Origin: Paraktedonobacter carboxidivorans
GTDB lineage: Bacteria > Chloroflexota > Ktedonobacteria > Ktedonobacterales > Ktedonobacteraceae
Direction of reading: 5' to 3'
NCBI GenBank assembly: GCA_041156125.1
Contig: JBEVTI010000018.1
Span: 31,879-95,878 of the forward strand
Length of the DNA: 64,000 nt
In this document: positions 40,809 through 49,412 of the stretch, one piece after another
Numbering within the stretch: position 1 is the stretch's first letter
Layout of the letters: every line of letters starts with the position of its first letter
The notes under the pieces: model-generated
Database searches by the model: none
What the model was told of the DNA's origin: nothing
The model's input: the letters and a program-made list of their open reading frames with translations, nothing else
Program-made: the position numbers and the translations under genes

Positions 40809-42158
40809 TTAGCGCATATTCGTACGCGCCAGCAAAGCGATGCATTCGATGTGATAGGTCTGGGGGAACATATCAACTGGCTGGGCCGCGATCAGGCGAT
40901 AACGTCCACTACCACAGAGTGTGGCGATATCGCGGGCTAGCGTGCTGGGATCGCACGAGACATAGCAAATAGCGCGTGGAGCCAGCGATTGCAGGGCCTG
41001 CAAGGCTTTAGGATGGCAACCGGCGCGCGGGGGATCAACCAGGGCGATATCGACACGCTCCCGGCGGTAGTAGATCTGCCCTAACAGGCGTTCCAGAGTA
41101 CCTTCAAGCGCTGTAATATTGCTCTGATTATTAAGCGTAGCGTTAGCGCGCGCGTCCATGACAGCGCTGGGTTGAGACTCAACTGCGACCACGCGTGAGA
41201 CACGCGAGGACAGGAAAGCAGAGAAGAGGCCAACGCCACTATAACCGTCAAGTACGACATCCGAGCGCATTGGTTCCAGTAAGGCTACAGCGCGTTCTGC
41301 CAGTACGGGAGTCTGGACCATATTGACCTGGAAGAACGAATCGGCGGAAACGCGAAAGCGACGCCCGGAAACCACGTCAGTCAGAAACTCCTGACCAGCC
41401 ACTACGCGCCCGTAACGGCCTCCCACACGCTCGATAATCACTCCGACGATGCCCGGAGCCGTTGTCATCAACTCCTGCGCCAGCTGTTGTGGAGCCTCCA
41501 TAACTGAACCGGGTCGAGCGTGAATGCTCAGCAGTGTAGGTACAGCCTTTACAGGAGTCGAACCAGGAGCGCTGACCGCTCCAATCGCACCACGGATCGT
41601 AAAGCCCTGAATCATCTCAGCCAGCGTCTCGCTGAAGTAGCTCTGGAGTTTCGCGCGCACCCTCTGATAGACCATATTCAGCGCTGGATGCAACAACTCA
41701 CACGACTCCAAATCCTGAACCTCATGGCTATCGGTAAGCTTAAAACCAATTTCTCCCTCGGGCCCGATAGAAAATAAAGCAATATTGCGATACTCCCAGG
41801 GCGAGATATTTCCAGGCATACCAAGCGTAGGATGGACAATCGCGTCAGGTTGCTTCCCAATACGTACCAGAAGTTGACGAACAATATGGGCTTTCCATGT
41901 CAATTGGGCAGGATATGCAATGTGTTGCCATTGGCAACCACAATCTGTGAGCAAAGGATAGAGAGGTTCAATTCGCTCTGGCGCCGGGCGGACGATCTCC
42001 AGCAGAGCCGCACGCGCGTGTCCCCTTCTCTCCTCTACAATCTCGACGCGCACCCGTTCACCAGGAATTCCTCCCGGCACAAACAGGACACGTCCCTCAT
42101 ATCGGCCTACGGCATCCCCTCCATAGGCAAGATCTGTCAGTTCAACGTCAATGCTCAT
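40809..42158 (-). CDS. RlmD/TrmA-type 23S rRNA (uracil-C5) methyltransferase
   Basis: 449 residues from ATG 42158 (GAGGTGA just upstream). An N-terminal TRAM domain (LTDLAYGGDAVGRYEGRVLFVPGGIPGE, in two stretches) precedes the methyltransferase domain with SAM motif LDGYSGVGLFS, DPPRAG, and the catalytic Cys in YVSCDPSTLARD. The iron-sulfur motif of RlmD (Cys, then Cys-Gly-Gly-Cys) is altered: only DCGCQWQH is seen, with one residue fewer and no early Cys. The cluster is probably incomplete or absent. Which uracil is methylated cannot be read. The gene is a single unit with a bidirectional terminator. Confidence 0.88.
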   Translation of the reverse strand: MSIDVELTDLAYGGDAVGRYEGRVLFVPGGIPGERVRVEIVEERRGHARAALLEIVRPAPERIEPLYPLLTDCGCQWQHIAYPAQLTWKAHIVRQLLVRIGKQPDAIVHPTLGMPGNISPWEYRNIALFSIGPEGEIGFKLTDSHEVQDLESCELLHPALNMVYQRVRAKLQSYFSETLAEMIQGFTIRGAIGAVSAPGSTPVKAVPTLLSIHARPGSVMEAPQQLAQELMTTAPGIVGVIIERVGGRYGRVVAGQEFLTDVVSGRRFRVSADSFFQVNMVQTPVLAERAVALLEPMRSDVVLDGYSGVGLFSAFLSSRVSRVVAVESQPSAVMDARANATLNNQSNITALEGTLERLLGQIYYRRERVDIALVDPPRAGCHPKALQALQSLAPRAICYVSCDPSTLARDIATLCGSGRYRLIAAQPVDMFPQTYHIECIALLARTNMR

Positions 42159-42365
42159 GTTCACCTCGGCGGCCACCTGTAGTTTGAGTGCTCATGCCGC
42201 AACCTCGCAGGCGCGGTAGAGATAAGCTCGGCACTACAGCGCATGTGTCCGTCCCATCTTTCCAACATAACGTAATCTGTTTTTCATGAAAGCAATCAGC
42301 AGCAAAGTCGAAACTCCGCAGGCGATATCTCCTGCCATTACCTTCATCTCAACAGAGGACGTTGC

Positions 42366-43355
42366 CTAAAACCTCAGCGGATGCCTGGGCTGGCTATAAA
42401 GTCGTGTGCCAAAGCGACTTAGAAAAACAGCACCCAGTCCAAGTAGACCAGCGCCAGTACTGACGATCCAGCCAACGTAGGGAATAGACCCTACCAGTAT
42501 CAATACAGCCAGCCCCACGCTCACTTGAATCAGGCGAGTATTATGCCGCGGTGCAATGACCCGCATAATATACTCTCCCACCAGCCAACCAATCGCTATT
42601 GTTCCCAACGCCCATGCCGCAATCAGACCGATGGCGATAATGATCGCCAGCGGAATAAGGATAATAAGTGCAATCAAGACAATTAAGATTGTCGGTGCCA
42701 GCACAAGACTCAATGAGCCTAACACCAGACTACGTCCCATCTTACTTGCCACTGTTGTACGCACAAACATCACGTGTTCGGGAAGCAGCAAGACAAGTAC
42801 CAGGCCCAACGTAACCCAGATTATGAGCTGCCAGAAAGGGAAAACAAATCCAGCACCGATACCCGGTAACCAGAGTGAGACATGCCTACTCCGGTCATTT
42901 ATCTCGCCATATAAATGCGCCCCCGCTTCCAACCGCTGACTGCCGCCAAACAAGTTGATGTTTCCTTGCATGTGAGAATTACTCTGCAAAACGGCTGAGC
43001 TGCCATACAGATTGATATTCCCACTTACCATTCCCGCGATATGTATGTTCGAGCCAAAAGCGAGAATATTACCCCGCACCTGGCCTTTCACATCTAATGA
43101 ACTTCCGAATAACGTGAAATCTCCACATACTACTTCACCCTGATTTACCACTAACGATGCTCCAAACAGAGGTTCACTCTGCTGTGCCGTACATGGGCTT
43201 CTTGATGCATTATCCTTATTCTGGTCTGTCTGATTCTCTGGCGATAGCCAGCCCAATACAATCCCGACACCCTGCGATAACAGGCCCGCTCCAAGGATCA
43301 GCGCGAGTCCAATCAACGCTAACGTTTGCCAGCGCTTGCGTCTGGTTTTTTGCAT
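42366..43355 (-). CDS. Bactofilin-like beta-helix protein with multiple membrane helices
   Basis: 329 residues. A basic start and one membrane helix (10-35), then about 100 residues of short repeats with Gly-x-x-Leu/Ile and Gly-Ser/Gly-Asn turns (FGSSLDVKGQVRGNI, FGSNIHIAGMVSGNI, YGSSAVLQSN, FGGSQRLEAGAHLYGEI). These resemble polymer-forming bactofilins. Four to five membrane helices follow (170-310). Bactofilins are cytoskeletal, but a Cys pair and position after helix 1 suggest this domain is outside. It is third in a minus-strand order after an ECF sigma factor and its overlapping partner, so it may be a product of the same envelope-stress unit. Confidence 0.7.
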   Translation of the reverse strand: MQKTRRKRWQTLALIGLALILGAGLLSQGVGIVLGWLSPENQTDQNKDNASRSPCTAQQSEPLFGASLVVNQGEVVCGDFTLFGSSLDVKGQVRGNILAFGSNIHIAGMVSGNINLYGSSAVLQSNSHMQGNINLFGGSQRLEAGAHLYGEINDRSRHVSLWLPGIGAGFVFPFWQLIIWVTLGLVLVLLLPEHVMFVRTTVASKMGRSLVLGSLSLVLAPTILIVLIALIILIPLAIIIAIGLIAAWALGTIAIGWLVGEYIMRVIAPRHNTRLIQVSVGLAVLILVGSIPYVGWIVSTGAGLLGLGAVFLSRFGTRLYSQPRHPLRF

Positions 43356-43449
43356 ACTGGAACTCCCTATGACCGTTCACTGTCCGCCTCTGTCCTCCTC
43401 CCACCTTCCTTTTTCCGCTCAGGCCAGTAAATCAAAGCAAAAAGGAAGT

Positions 43450-43923
43450 TTACGCATCCCGCGGATAACGCATCAAACGTATCCACAAACCCATCAGCAA
43501 AACGACGATCAGGGCCGCGACTGAGAGCACCCAACTACCCGCTGGAATAAGCGCCAGCCCCATTCTCATGCGCTCGCTCAGCACAACCAGGATCGCGATA
43601 CTATCGTCCAACGAATTCAACGTTCGCTCTAATAGAACTGGCCTTAATATGAGCAAAAGCACAAATCCAAATGCCAGCACTCCAGCGCCGCAACACAGAA
43701 CACTCATGAACTTCAAACCCGTGCGCAGATGCTCAGTACGTTGCTTCTGCTGCTCGCGCAGATCTTCAAGCTGCTGCGAGACCTGCCTGCGCTCTTCCAC
43801 TGCCCGCATGATGCGCTCAGTCGAGATATTGGGGCACCTGCCTGCCCGCGTTGCCATGGATCGCGGGCTCTCTTGAGCCGCGCGCGCAGCAGTGGAACGT
43901 TTTTTATCCTCGCGCGAGTACAT
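43450..43923 (-). CDS. Two-helix membrane protein, possible anti-sigma partner
   Basis: 157 residues. The ATG lies inside the end of the sigma gene (20-base overlap), with AGGAG 8 bases upstream, so translation is coupled. Residues 1-70 are cytoplasmic, highly basic and partly coiled-coil (RAVEERRQVSQQLEDLREQQKQ). Membrane helices are at about 75-95 and 130-150, with a short outer loop. Coupling and membrane location fit an anti-sigma factor, but the zinc anti-sigma motif (His-x3-Cys-x2-Cys) is absent, so this is only a positional guess. Confidence 0.7.
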   Translation of the reverse strand: MYSREDKKRSTAARAAQESPRSMATRAGRCPNISTERIMRAVEERRQVSQQLEDLREQQKQRTEHLRTGLKFMSVLCCGAGVLAFGFVLLLILRPVLLERTLNSLDDSIAILVVLSERMRMGLALIPAGSWVLSVAALIVVLLMGLWIRLMRYPRDA

Positions 43924-44683
43924 CAGCTTGCTCCTCTTCTTGCAACTGATTCTCTTTCATATAACGAGCCAGCAACTCGCGCGCGCGATGCAAACGTGCT
44001 TTGACCAATGTTGGCGTCAACTTGAGCATCGAGGCGATCTCTTCATAAGAGAAATCATACCAATAGCGCAAGACAATCACTGAGCGATATTTGCTATGTA
44101 AGCGCTGTAAATACGCCTGGATCTCATCCTGCTGCTCGCCAGCAAGCGCCGATTGCTCAGGACCGGCTCCCAGATCAGTGATCCATTCCAGAAAGGGCAC
44201 ATCCTCTAACGGCAAGGCCAGGAAACGTCTCCTCCTCAACTGGTCAATCGCCAGGTGCGAGGCAATCGAGAGCAACCAGGTACTAAATTTATGCGCCGGT
44301 TTATAGGTGGCAAGCTGCGTATAAGCACGGACAAACACTTCTTGCGTTACGTCCTCTGCCTCGGTGACATTACTCAACATGCGATAAGCCAGGTTTTGCA
44401 CAGCATCTTTGTAGCGCTCGACAAGCACCGCAAATGACTCTTGCTTCCCACTCAAGGTCTGCTCGACCAGCACTATATCACTTAAAGCCTCTACACCTGC
44501 CGTGCGTACATATCCATAAGACGAAACACTTTCCTCTACAGCACTGACACTCCTGGCCCGCTCTTTCGCGACACTGACTTCACCCGCCATTACCTGCGCC
44601 TTCTTACGCCGCGCTTTACGAACAGGCGTGCCTGGTATACCCGAAGATCCAAGAGGGCCAGTAACCCTTAACGTCGATTCCAT
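43904..44683 (-). CDS. ECF-type RNA polymerase sigma factor
   Basis: 259 residues. An unusual N-terminal extension of about 70 residues rich in Arg/Lys/Ser precedes region 2 (LVERYKDAVQNLAYRML, EDVTQEVFVRAYTQL, KFSTWLLSIASHLAIDQLRRRR). Region 4 follows (YRSVIVLRYWYDFSYEEIASMLKLTPTLVKARLHRARELL, in two helices). The start has GGTGA at about 11 bases; Met near residue 30 is an alternative. It is followed with overlap by a membrane protein and then a bactofilin-like gene. Signal and regulon are unknown. Confidence 0.9.
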   Translation of the reverse strand: MESTLRVTGPLGSSGIPGTPVRKARRKKAQVMAGEVSVAKERARSVSAVEESVSSYGYVRTAGVEALSDIVLVEQTLSGKQESFAVLVERYKDAVQNLAYRMLSNVTEAEDVTQEVFVRAYTQLATYKPAHKFSTWLLSIASHLAIDQLRRRRFLALPLEDVPFLEWITDLGAGPEQSALAGEQQDEIQAYLQRLHSKYRSVIVLRYWYDFSYEEIASMLKLTPTLVKARLHRARELLARYMKENQLQEEEQADVLARG

Positions 44684-44928
44684 GCTTTCTTCACCGCTCT
44701 TTATCTGTAACTTTTTTCATAATTTTTCAGAAAAAGACTATCTACTAGGATCTACGAGCAATGCCTGGTAAAGTTGTAATCTCCATGTGTCAGTGTAACA
44801 TGACTCTGCCAAACAGGCAAGTCTACGGTACTTCATGGATTCTCACGCCCATGCCCAGGCTTGTATGAACAACCAGATCAAAAATCTGTTCATTGCTTCA
44901 TGTGTCCATCATATAAATGAACAAAAAT

Positions 44929-46254
44929 TCATATTGTTGTCTTCCCAATGCGCAGGTCCATGGCCGTTAGTCGAGGCACAATATTGCCATAGCCGCGTTC
45001 CAGAAAATGAATGCCGGTGACCAGTGAGGTACCCTGAGCGATGGCAGCGGCAATGACATAGGCCAGGCCGGCGCGCAGATCGGGTATCGCGATGGCTTCA
45101 TGCTCTCTGGCTACCAATGGCGTTGATCCCAGGATAATCGCGCTATGCTCATGGCTGGTCTCACGATAACGACAGGTTGTGCCGCCCAGGCAGTGAGTGG
45201 TGAGCTGAGTTTTCGCGCCCAACTTGTCCAGGGCCTTAAGATAGCCAAAGCGCTTCTCGTAGACCGTCTCATGAATAATTGAGATCCCATGAGCCTGTGT
45301 CAGGAGGATGGCAAACGGCTGTTGCCAGTCTGTTGAGAAGCCCGGCCAGACATCAGTCTCGATAATGGCCGGGCGCAAAGGTTCTTTACGATAGAAGCGA
45401 ATACTGGAGGCGCCTTTTAGCTCGACGCCACCGCCTGCCTGCTGGTAGTAAGACAGAAAGTTACCCAGCGTCTCCGGCCTGATACCATGTACGGTGATAT
45501 CGCCATTGGACGCGCCAGCTAGCGAGGCCCAGGACGCGGCCTCAATGCGATCTCCCAGGACTCTCATATTCGTGCCACTGAGCTGCTTAACGCCTTCGAT
45601 GCGAATCTCGCGCCCGGAGGTGGTAAAAATGACCGCACCCATTGAGCGCAGCATAGTAATCAACTCAAAAATTTCCGGCTCAATGGCGGCATTAGAAATA
45701 ATCGAGCGTCCCTCGGCGAGCACCCCCAGGTAGAGACATGTCTCTGTCGCGCCTACGCTGGGATATGGCAACTTGATATGCGCACCCTTGAGCGTTGCCT
45801 GGCGCGTAGCGATATAGCCCTCGGATGTTTCTTCGATTTGACCCCCAAAGTGCTCGACCGCCTGAAGGTGGAAATCGACTTTGCGCGCGCCAATCTGACA
45901 GCCCCCAACGACTGGAACCATGACACGTGGAAACCGATGCAGCAACACACCTAGCAGCAAGATAGGAATACGATTCGCTCCTGTATGTGGCATCAAAACC
46001 TCTGGCTGGCTCAGTTCAGATGGATCGATCAGCAACATCCCCTGGTCCATCGTCTCCACGAGCACGCCAATAGATTGCAGCATCTCTCGCGTAATATCGA
46101 CATCTCCAATCGGAGGTACATTCGTTAGTACAGTTGGCGTATCCGCCAACAAAGCCGCCACCATCGCTTTGGTCGCAAAGTTCTTCGCCCCTAAACACTG
46201 GATCTCCCCCACCACCGGTCGCCCCCCCTCAATCAGATATGCATCGGTTGGCAT
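44929..46254 (-). CDS. murA: UDP-N-acetylglucosamine 1-carboxyvinyltransferase
   Basis: 441 residues. It transfers enolpyruvate from PEP to UDP-GlcNAc, the first committed peptidoglycan step. Seen: GAKNFATKAMVAALL with catalytic Lys24-Asn25, PPIGDV, the active-site loop VVGGCQIGARKVD with Cys119 (the fosfomycin target), and the C-terminal DLRAGLAYVIAA. The loop has Lys where most MurA have Pro (ARKVD for ARPVD), and several other positions are unusual, so it could be a diverged paralogue. It is not linked to murF or ddl, which are 27 kb away. Confidence 0.9.
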   Translation of the reverse strand: MPTDAYLIEGGRPVVGEIQCLGAKNFATKAMVAALLADTPTVLTNVPPIGDVDITREMLQSIGVLVETMDQGMLLIDPSELSQPEVLMPHTGANRIPILLLGVLLHRFPRVMVPVVGGCQIGARKVDFHLQAVEHFGGQIEETSEGYIATRQATLKGAHIKLPYPSVGATETCLYLGVLAEGRSIISNAAIEPEIFELITMLRSMGAVIFTTSGREIRIEGVKQLSGTNMRVLGDRIEAASWASLAGASNGDITVHGIRPETLGNFLSYYQQAGGGVELKGASSIRFYRKEPLRPAIIETDVWPGFSTDWQQPFAILLTQAHGISIIHETVYEKRFGYLKALDKLGAKTQLTTHCLGGTTCRYRETSHEHSAIILGSTPLVAREHEAIAIPDLRAGLAYVIAAAIAQGTSLVTGIHFLERGYGNIVPRLTAMDLRIGKTTI

Positions 46255-46570
46255 CGGATAACCCTTTCTTCTTAGAAAAAGCCGTTTCTCTCTGGCCTAA
46301 AAAGCCACTTTCTTTCAGTATACAATAGTTAACCTGCGACAGAACACAATAGTTACTGACTTCAATATGACTATATAAAAGTTCTCAGCCTCACCCATTC
46401 CTGCCAAAGAGGAAGCAGCGAGATGCCTGTCACAGTCTTCCTTCTTCGATCAGCTAAACCTGGGGGCATTGCAATCAGCATTGAACAGTCCCGCGAAGCC
46501 GCTTCAGCAACATATGCATCTCGTTGCGCAATCTGTGGGTAGATGCAGAATTACGTCGGCTTTAAGAAGG
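46255..46570. other. Intergenic region upstream of murA, no gene seen
   Basis: 316 bases with no credible ORF or structured RNA. A TATACT at 46317-46322 (minus strand) could be the murA -10, without a good -35. Confidence 0.4.
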
Positions 46571-46897
46571 TCAAGAGACCCACACCCTTGCATAGTTGTA
46601 GGTTGCCTCCGTGACCGCCTGGCTATCGAGCTGTTCTCCTACGATAACGCCGATCAACCCGGAGCTGTAGCGACTATCGGTGAGACGGACAATGATTTTG
46701 CCATTGATATAAAAGGTCATCGCACTGCCATTGGCGGCAACCGCAAGACTGTTGGGCTGATTGAAGCCTGTTTTGATGGCTGCGCTATTTCCCGTGCTCA
46801 ACTGCTTATCATCCTCACTCGTCAGATCTGACTCTGTGGGATCTGGCATAACTGCATCTGGCTCTGCTCCAGGCTCACTCTCGTACCTCGTAGCCCC
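46571..46897 (-). pseudogene. Remnant of a jelly-roll (LamG/DUF1080-like) domain protein
   Basis: The open frame runs from 46897 (after a TAG at 46901-46903) to the TGA at 46571. Its last 60 residues (NSLAVAANGSAMTFYINGKI, then a Ser-Ser-Gly-x-Ile-Gly strand, ending YNYARVWVS) match in plan the C-terminal end of the membrane protein at 25199-26851 (YLLAVVVINQRIDLYVNQ, ending MFSDIEVWQV). The kinase/TM or Pro-rich part and the first half of the domain are missing, and the ATG at 46849 has no ribosome site. Best read as the 3' remnant of a deleted gene; a short intact gene is possible. Confidence 0.5.
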
Positions 46898-47058
46898 AAA
46901 CTAGCACAGTCATGGTTCAAAAGTGGGACAAAGTGGGACAGAATACTTTTATTATGAAAACACAACCATTGAAACACAGAGGACTTTTCAATCTTCAGTG
47001 TTTCAGGCCAGTGCGAAAGACTGAAGACTCTTTATGAAATGACATGAAAATGCACGTC
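46898..47058. other. Intergenic stretch with short repeats
   Basis: It holds a tandem 10-mer (AAGTGGGACA at 46921-46940, two copies) and an 8-bp inverted pair (46970-46977 with 46998-47005). No gene is seen. Confidence 0.4.
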
Positions 47059-47096
47059 GAAAAAGAAGAAGCCCTACAATGCAAGAGAGCTTGTAG
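47059..47096 (-). terminator. Terminator of the tRNA-Leu gene
   Basis: Arms 47074-47079 and 47091-47096 (6 bp) followed on the minus strand by a T-rich run, 11 bases after the tRNA 3' end. Confidence 0.55.
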
Positions 47097-47106
47097 AGCC
47101 TGTTGA

Positions 47107-47189
<83 letters not shown>

Positions 47190-47382
47190 AGGGGTGTAGT
47201 TGTGCCATGATATTAACATGCCAGATGCTCTTACGTCAATCATTTTTTGATATTGGCCCGGGCAAGGTCAAAGTCGTGCAAGCAGGGTTGGCTGCGACAG
47301 AAGGATAGGCGAGCAGAGCTGGCGTTTGGTTCTGGTTGCTATTCCCGCTGAACCTTCGCATCCTATTTATTTTCGCGGCGTT

Positions 47383-49110
47383 TCAGCCGGGATGTGGTGC
47401 TTGCGTTGTTGTGTTAAAGAGATAGAAGGTCAGCGAGCCAGCGCTTTTTCTAGCGAGCAAATGGTAGTGGGCTTTAAGCCAGCGCAGAGTTGTCTGCACC
47501 TGGGGATCGCGGATACTGGCGCGACCGAGGCCGAAGAAGAGGCGCGCATGGTGAAGACCATAGCCCTGGATTGCATTAGTGTCGAGCGCTGCCAGGTAGT
47601 TTCCCAGGTGATTGGTAATGTCGTAGTTCACCCAGGAAAAGTAGCCGGGTGAGTCTGTATCGAAATGGGCCTTGCCAGAAGGATAGGCTTGCAAATAGTA
47701 TTCGATATCGACCGCGCAGCCTTGAGAGTTGTCATAGCAGACCAGACCATCGCCGTCTTGATAGTTCTGCTGGAGCCATTGCGTGCCCGTACGCCAATCT
47801 TCAACCTGAGCATGGAGATAATAGTTGGACGCGCAAGATAGGCAGAGTCCGACGATGCAGAGACTGGTGATAAGCTGCACGGCCCACCAGCGCAACAGCG
47901 TAATGCCAAACGCGACAAGCAGGATCAGCGCGGGCACGATGACTACCAGGTAGCGCGCTGAGAAGAGACGCGTTGACTTCTGTGAGACAATGTAACTGAG
48001 GGCAACCGGAAAGACGACCCAGCAAAGCAAGCAAAGCACCAATGGTAGCAGTTGTACCAGGCGTTTCTGCCACCGATACCTTGCCGCCGCATTCTCCGGC
48101 AACACAGAGAGTCGCTTTAACAGTTCCATACCTGGAGGTACGAACGCGAGCAGGGTGATCAAGAGACCTGGCAAGATCGTCAGCATAAAAAGACTCAGCA
48201 AGAACTTGTTATGCGCACATATGGTCAGGAAAAGATTGTATATATCCTTCAGAGTGGGAATCGGTAGCCAGCCTGTTTTTGAGCCAATACGGCTGGCGGC
48301 ATATAGCAGCGGCGCGTTCAGAATGGCAATGCAGACCCAGCTACTCAATAATGGGCGTATCTGCTGGCGCAGGCGCGCTTGCCAGGCATTAGGAATGACC
48401 AACAAGAGCACGAGAGCCAGGGCCTGCGTGGTCAGCACCAGTTCGCTAAAGAGATGGGCGTACGACGCCAGGGCCGACGAGAGCACAAAACAGACCCACC
48501 AGCCGCGCGCTCGCTGCCTGGAGAGGTCGCTGGAGAAGAGCATAAAGAGTGCGTACCAGGAAAAACCTAGAAAAAGCATTTGCAGTGTATACGCGCGTGT
48601 TTCCTGTGCATATGTCAGTTGAAGTGTATTAAGCAAATAGAGTAGAGCAGCGAAGACGGCTATAAATACGTTAAAAAAGCGGCGAGCCAGAAAATAGAGC
48701 ACCAGCATGCCCAGCGCGGAGAAAAAGGCTGAAGGTAAACGCACAACCGCCTCAGTAGCATGCACATGCAAGAATTCCATGAAAGCCAGCCAGAAATGCA
48801 GCACAAAATAATAGAGAGCCATATTTGGCTGAGTGGTCAGGACAATCCGCGAGAGCAGCGGTAGCGCTTGCCTGGCACGCGTGATTGAGAGAGCTTCGTC
48901 AAACCAGATACTTGGCAGGCCGAGTCGATAGAGATTAAAGCTCAGCGCCAGAAAAAAAAGCGCCAGGACGATTAGAATGTCCAGCCAGCGGCCTGGTTGC
49001 CCAAAGCGCGTTAAGAGAGATGGATGGGTAGGAGTAGCAAGTATATCCTTGATGCCGCGCTCTTTCTTAGAGCCGGGACCTTTTTTCGATGGGTTACATA
49101 ATCGGGTCAT
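47383..49110 (-). CDS. GT39-like membrane glycosyltransferase
   Basis: 575 residues from ATG 49110 (GAGG 8 bases upstream; the frame extends to 49170). A basic N-terminal tail, then about ten membrane helices. Just after helix 1 is LPSIWFDEALSITRAR, the Asp-Glu pair and surrounding residues typical of ArnT/PMT-like transferases that use lipid-linked sugars, and later QPNMALYYFVLHFW. The last 110 residues form an outer soluble domain with DWRTGTQWLQQNY and YYLQAYPSG. It probably glycosylates a lipid or protein at the outer face; substrate unknown. Confidence 0.85.
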   Translation of the reverse strand: MTRLCNPSKKGPGSKKERGIKDILATPTHPSLLTRFGQPGRWLDILIVLALFFLALSFNLYRLGLPSIWFDEALSITRARQALPLLSRIVLTTQPNMALYYFVLHFWLAFMEFLHVHATEAVVRLPSAFFSALGMLVLYFLARRFFNVFIAVFAALLYLLNTLQLTYAQETRAYTLQMLFLGFSWYALFMLFSSDLSRQRARGWWVCFVLSSALASYAHLFSELVLTTQALALVLLLVIPNAWQARLRQQIRPLLSSWVCIAILNAPLLYAASRIGSKTGWLPIPTLKDIYNLFLTICAHNKFLLSLFMLTILPGLLITLLAFVPPGMELLKRLSVLPENAAARYRWQKRLVQLLPLVLCLLCWVVFPVALSYIVSQKSTRLFSARYLVVIVPALILLVAFGITLLRWWAVQLITSLCIVGLCLSCASNYYLHAQVEDWRTGTQWLQQNYQDGDGLVCYDNSQGCAVDIEYYLQAYPSGKAHFDTDSPGYFSWVNYDITNHLGNYLAALDTNAIQGYGLHHARLFFGLGRASIRDPQVQTTLRWLKAHYHLLARKSAGSLTFYLFNTTTQAPHPG

Positions 49111-49372
49111 GACTATCCTCTTTAGTTCACCACAACCAGCACAGCGGATAAGATAAAAAGCGGGAAACAATGAGCGAAATGGTTGCTAATCTGGCTCACA
49201 GACTCAACGCCCAGGCAGCCTGCCTCTGCCAGACCTGCTATTTTTAACGCGAAGTCTATCTAAAAGAGAGTGTAACAGAGATAAGACGAGAAGGCAAAGG
49301 TGATTCTGTCGATCCATTACTTCACATTGTAGGTGCGTACAGGAATTACGCGCAAAAAATCCTTGCTTCTGT
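49111..49372. other. Divergent intergenic region upstream of hisS
   Basis: It contains a short perfect palindrome (AGGCAG-C-CTGCCT at 49213-49225) and no ORF with a ribosome site. No T-box leader (no conserved T-box bulge or following terminator) was recognised. Confidence 0.4.
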
Positions 49373-49378
49373 TATAAT
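49370..49378 (+). promoter_or_regulatory. Extended -10 promoter for hisS
   Basis: TGTTATAAT at 49370-49378 is a full extended -10. The start codon follows 34 bases later. Confidence 0.55.
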
Positions 49379-49412
49379 GGCAGGGCAAAATTCTCTGAAA
49401 GAAGGTATACCT

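Noticed and set aside
46921..47005. Possible mobile-element end next to tRNA-Leu
   Set aside because: Only a 10-base tandem and an 8-bp pair are seen; there is no transposase or integrase and no duplicate of the tRNA 3' end nearby.
49213..49412. T-box leader before hisS
   Set aside because: Only a 13-base palindrome is present; a promoter lies 34 bases before the start codon, leaving no room for a leader.
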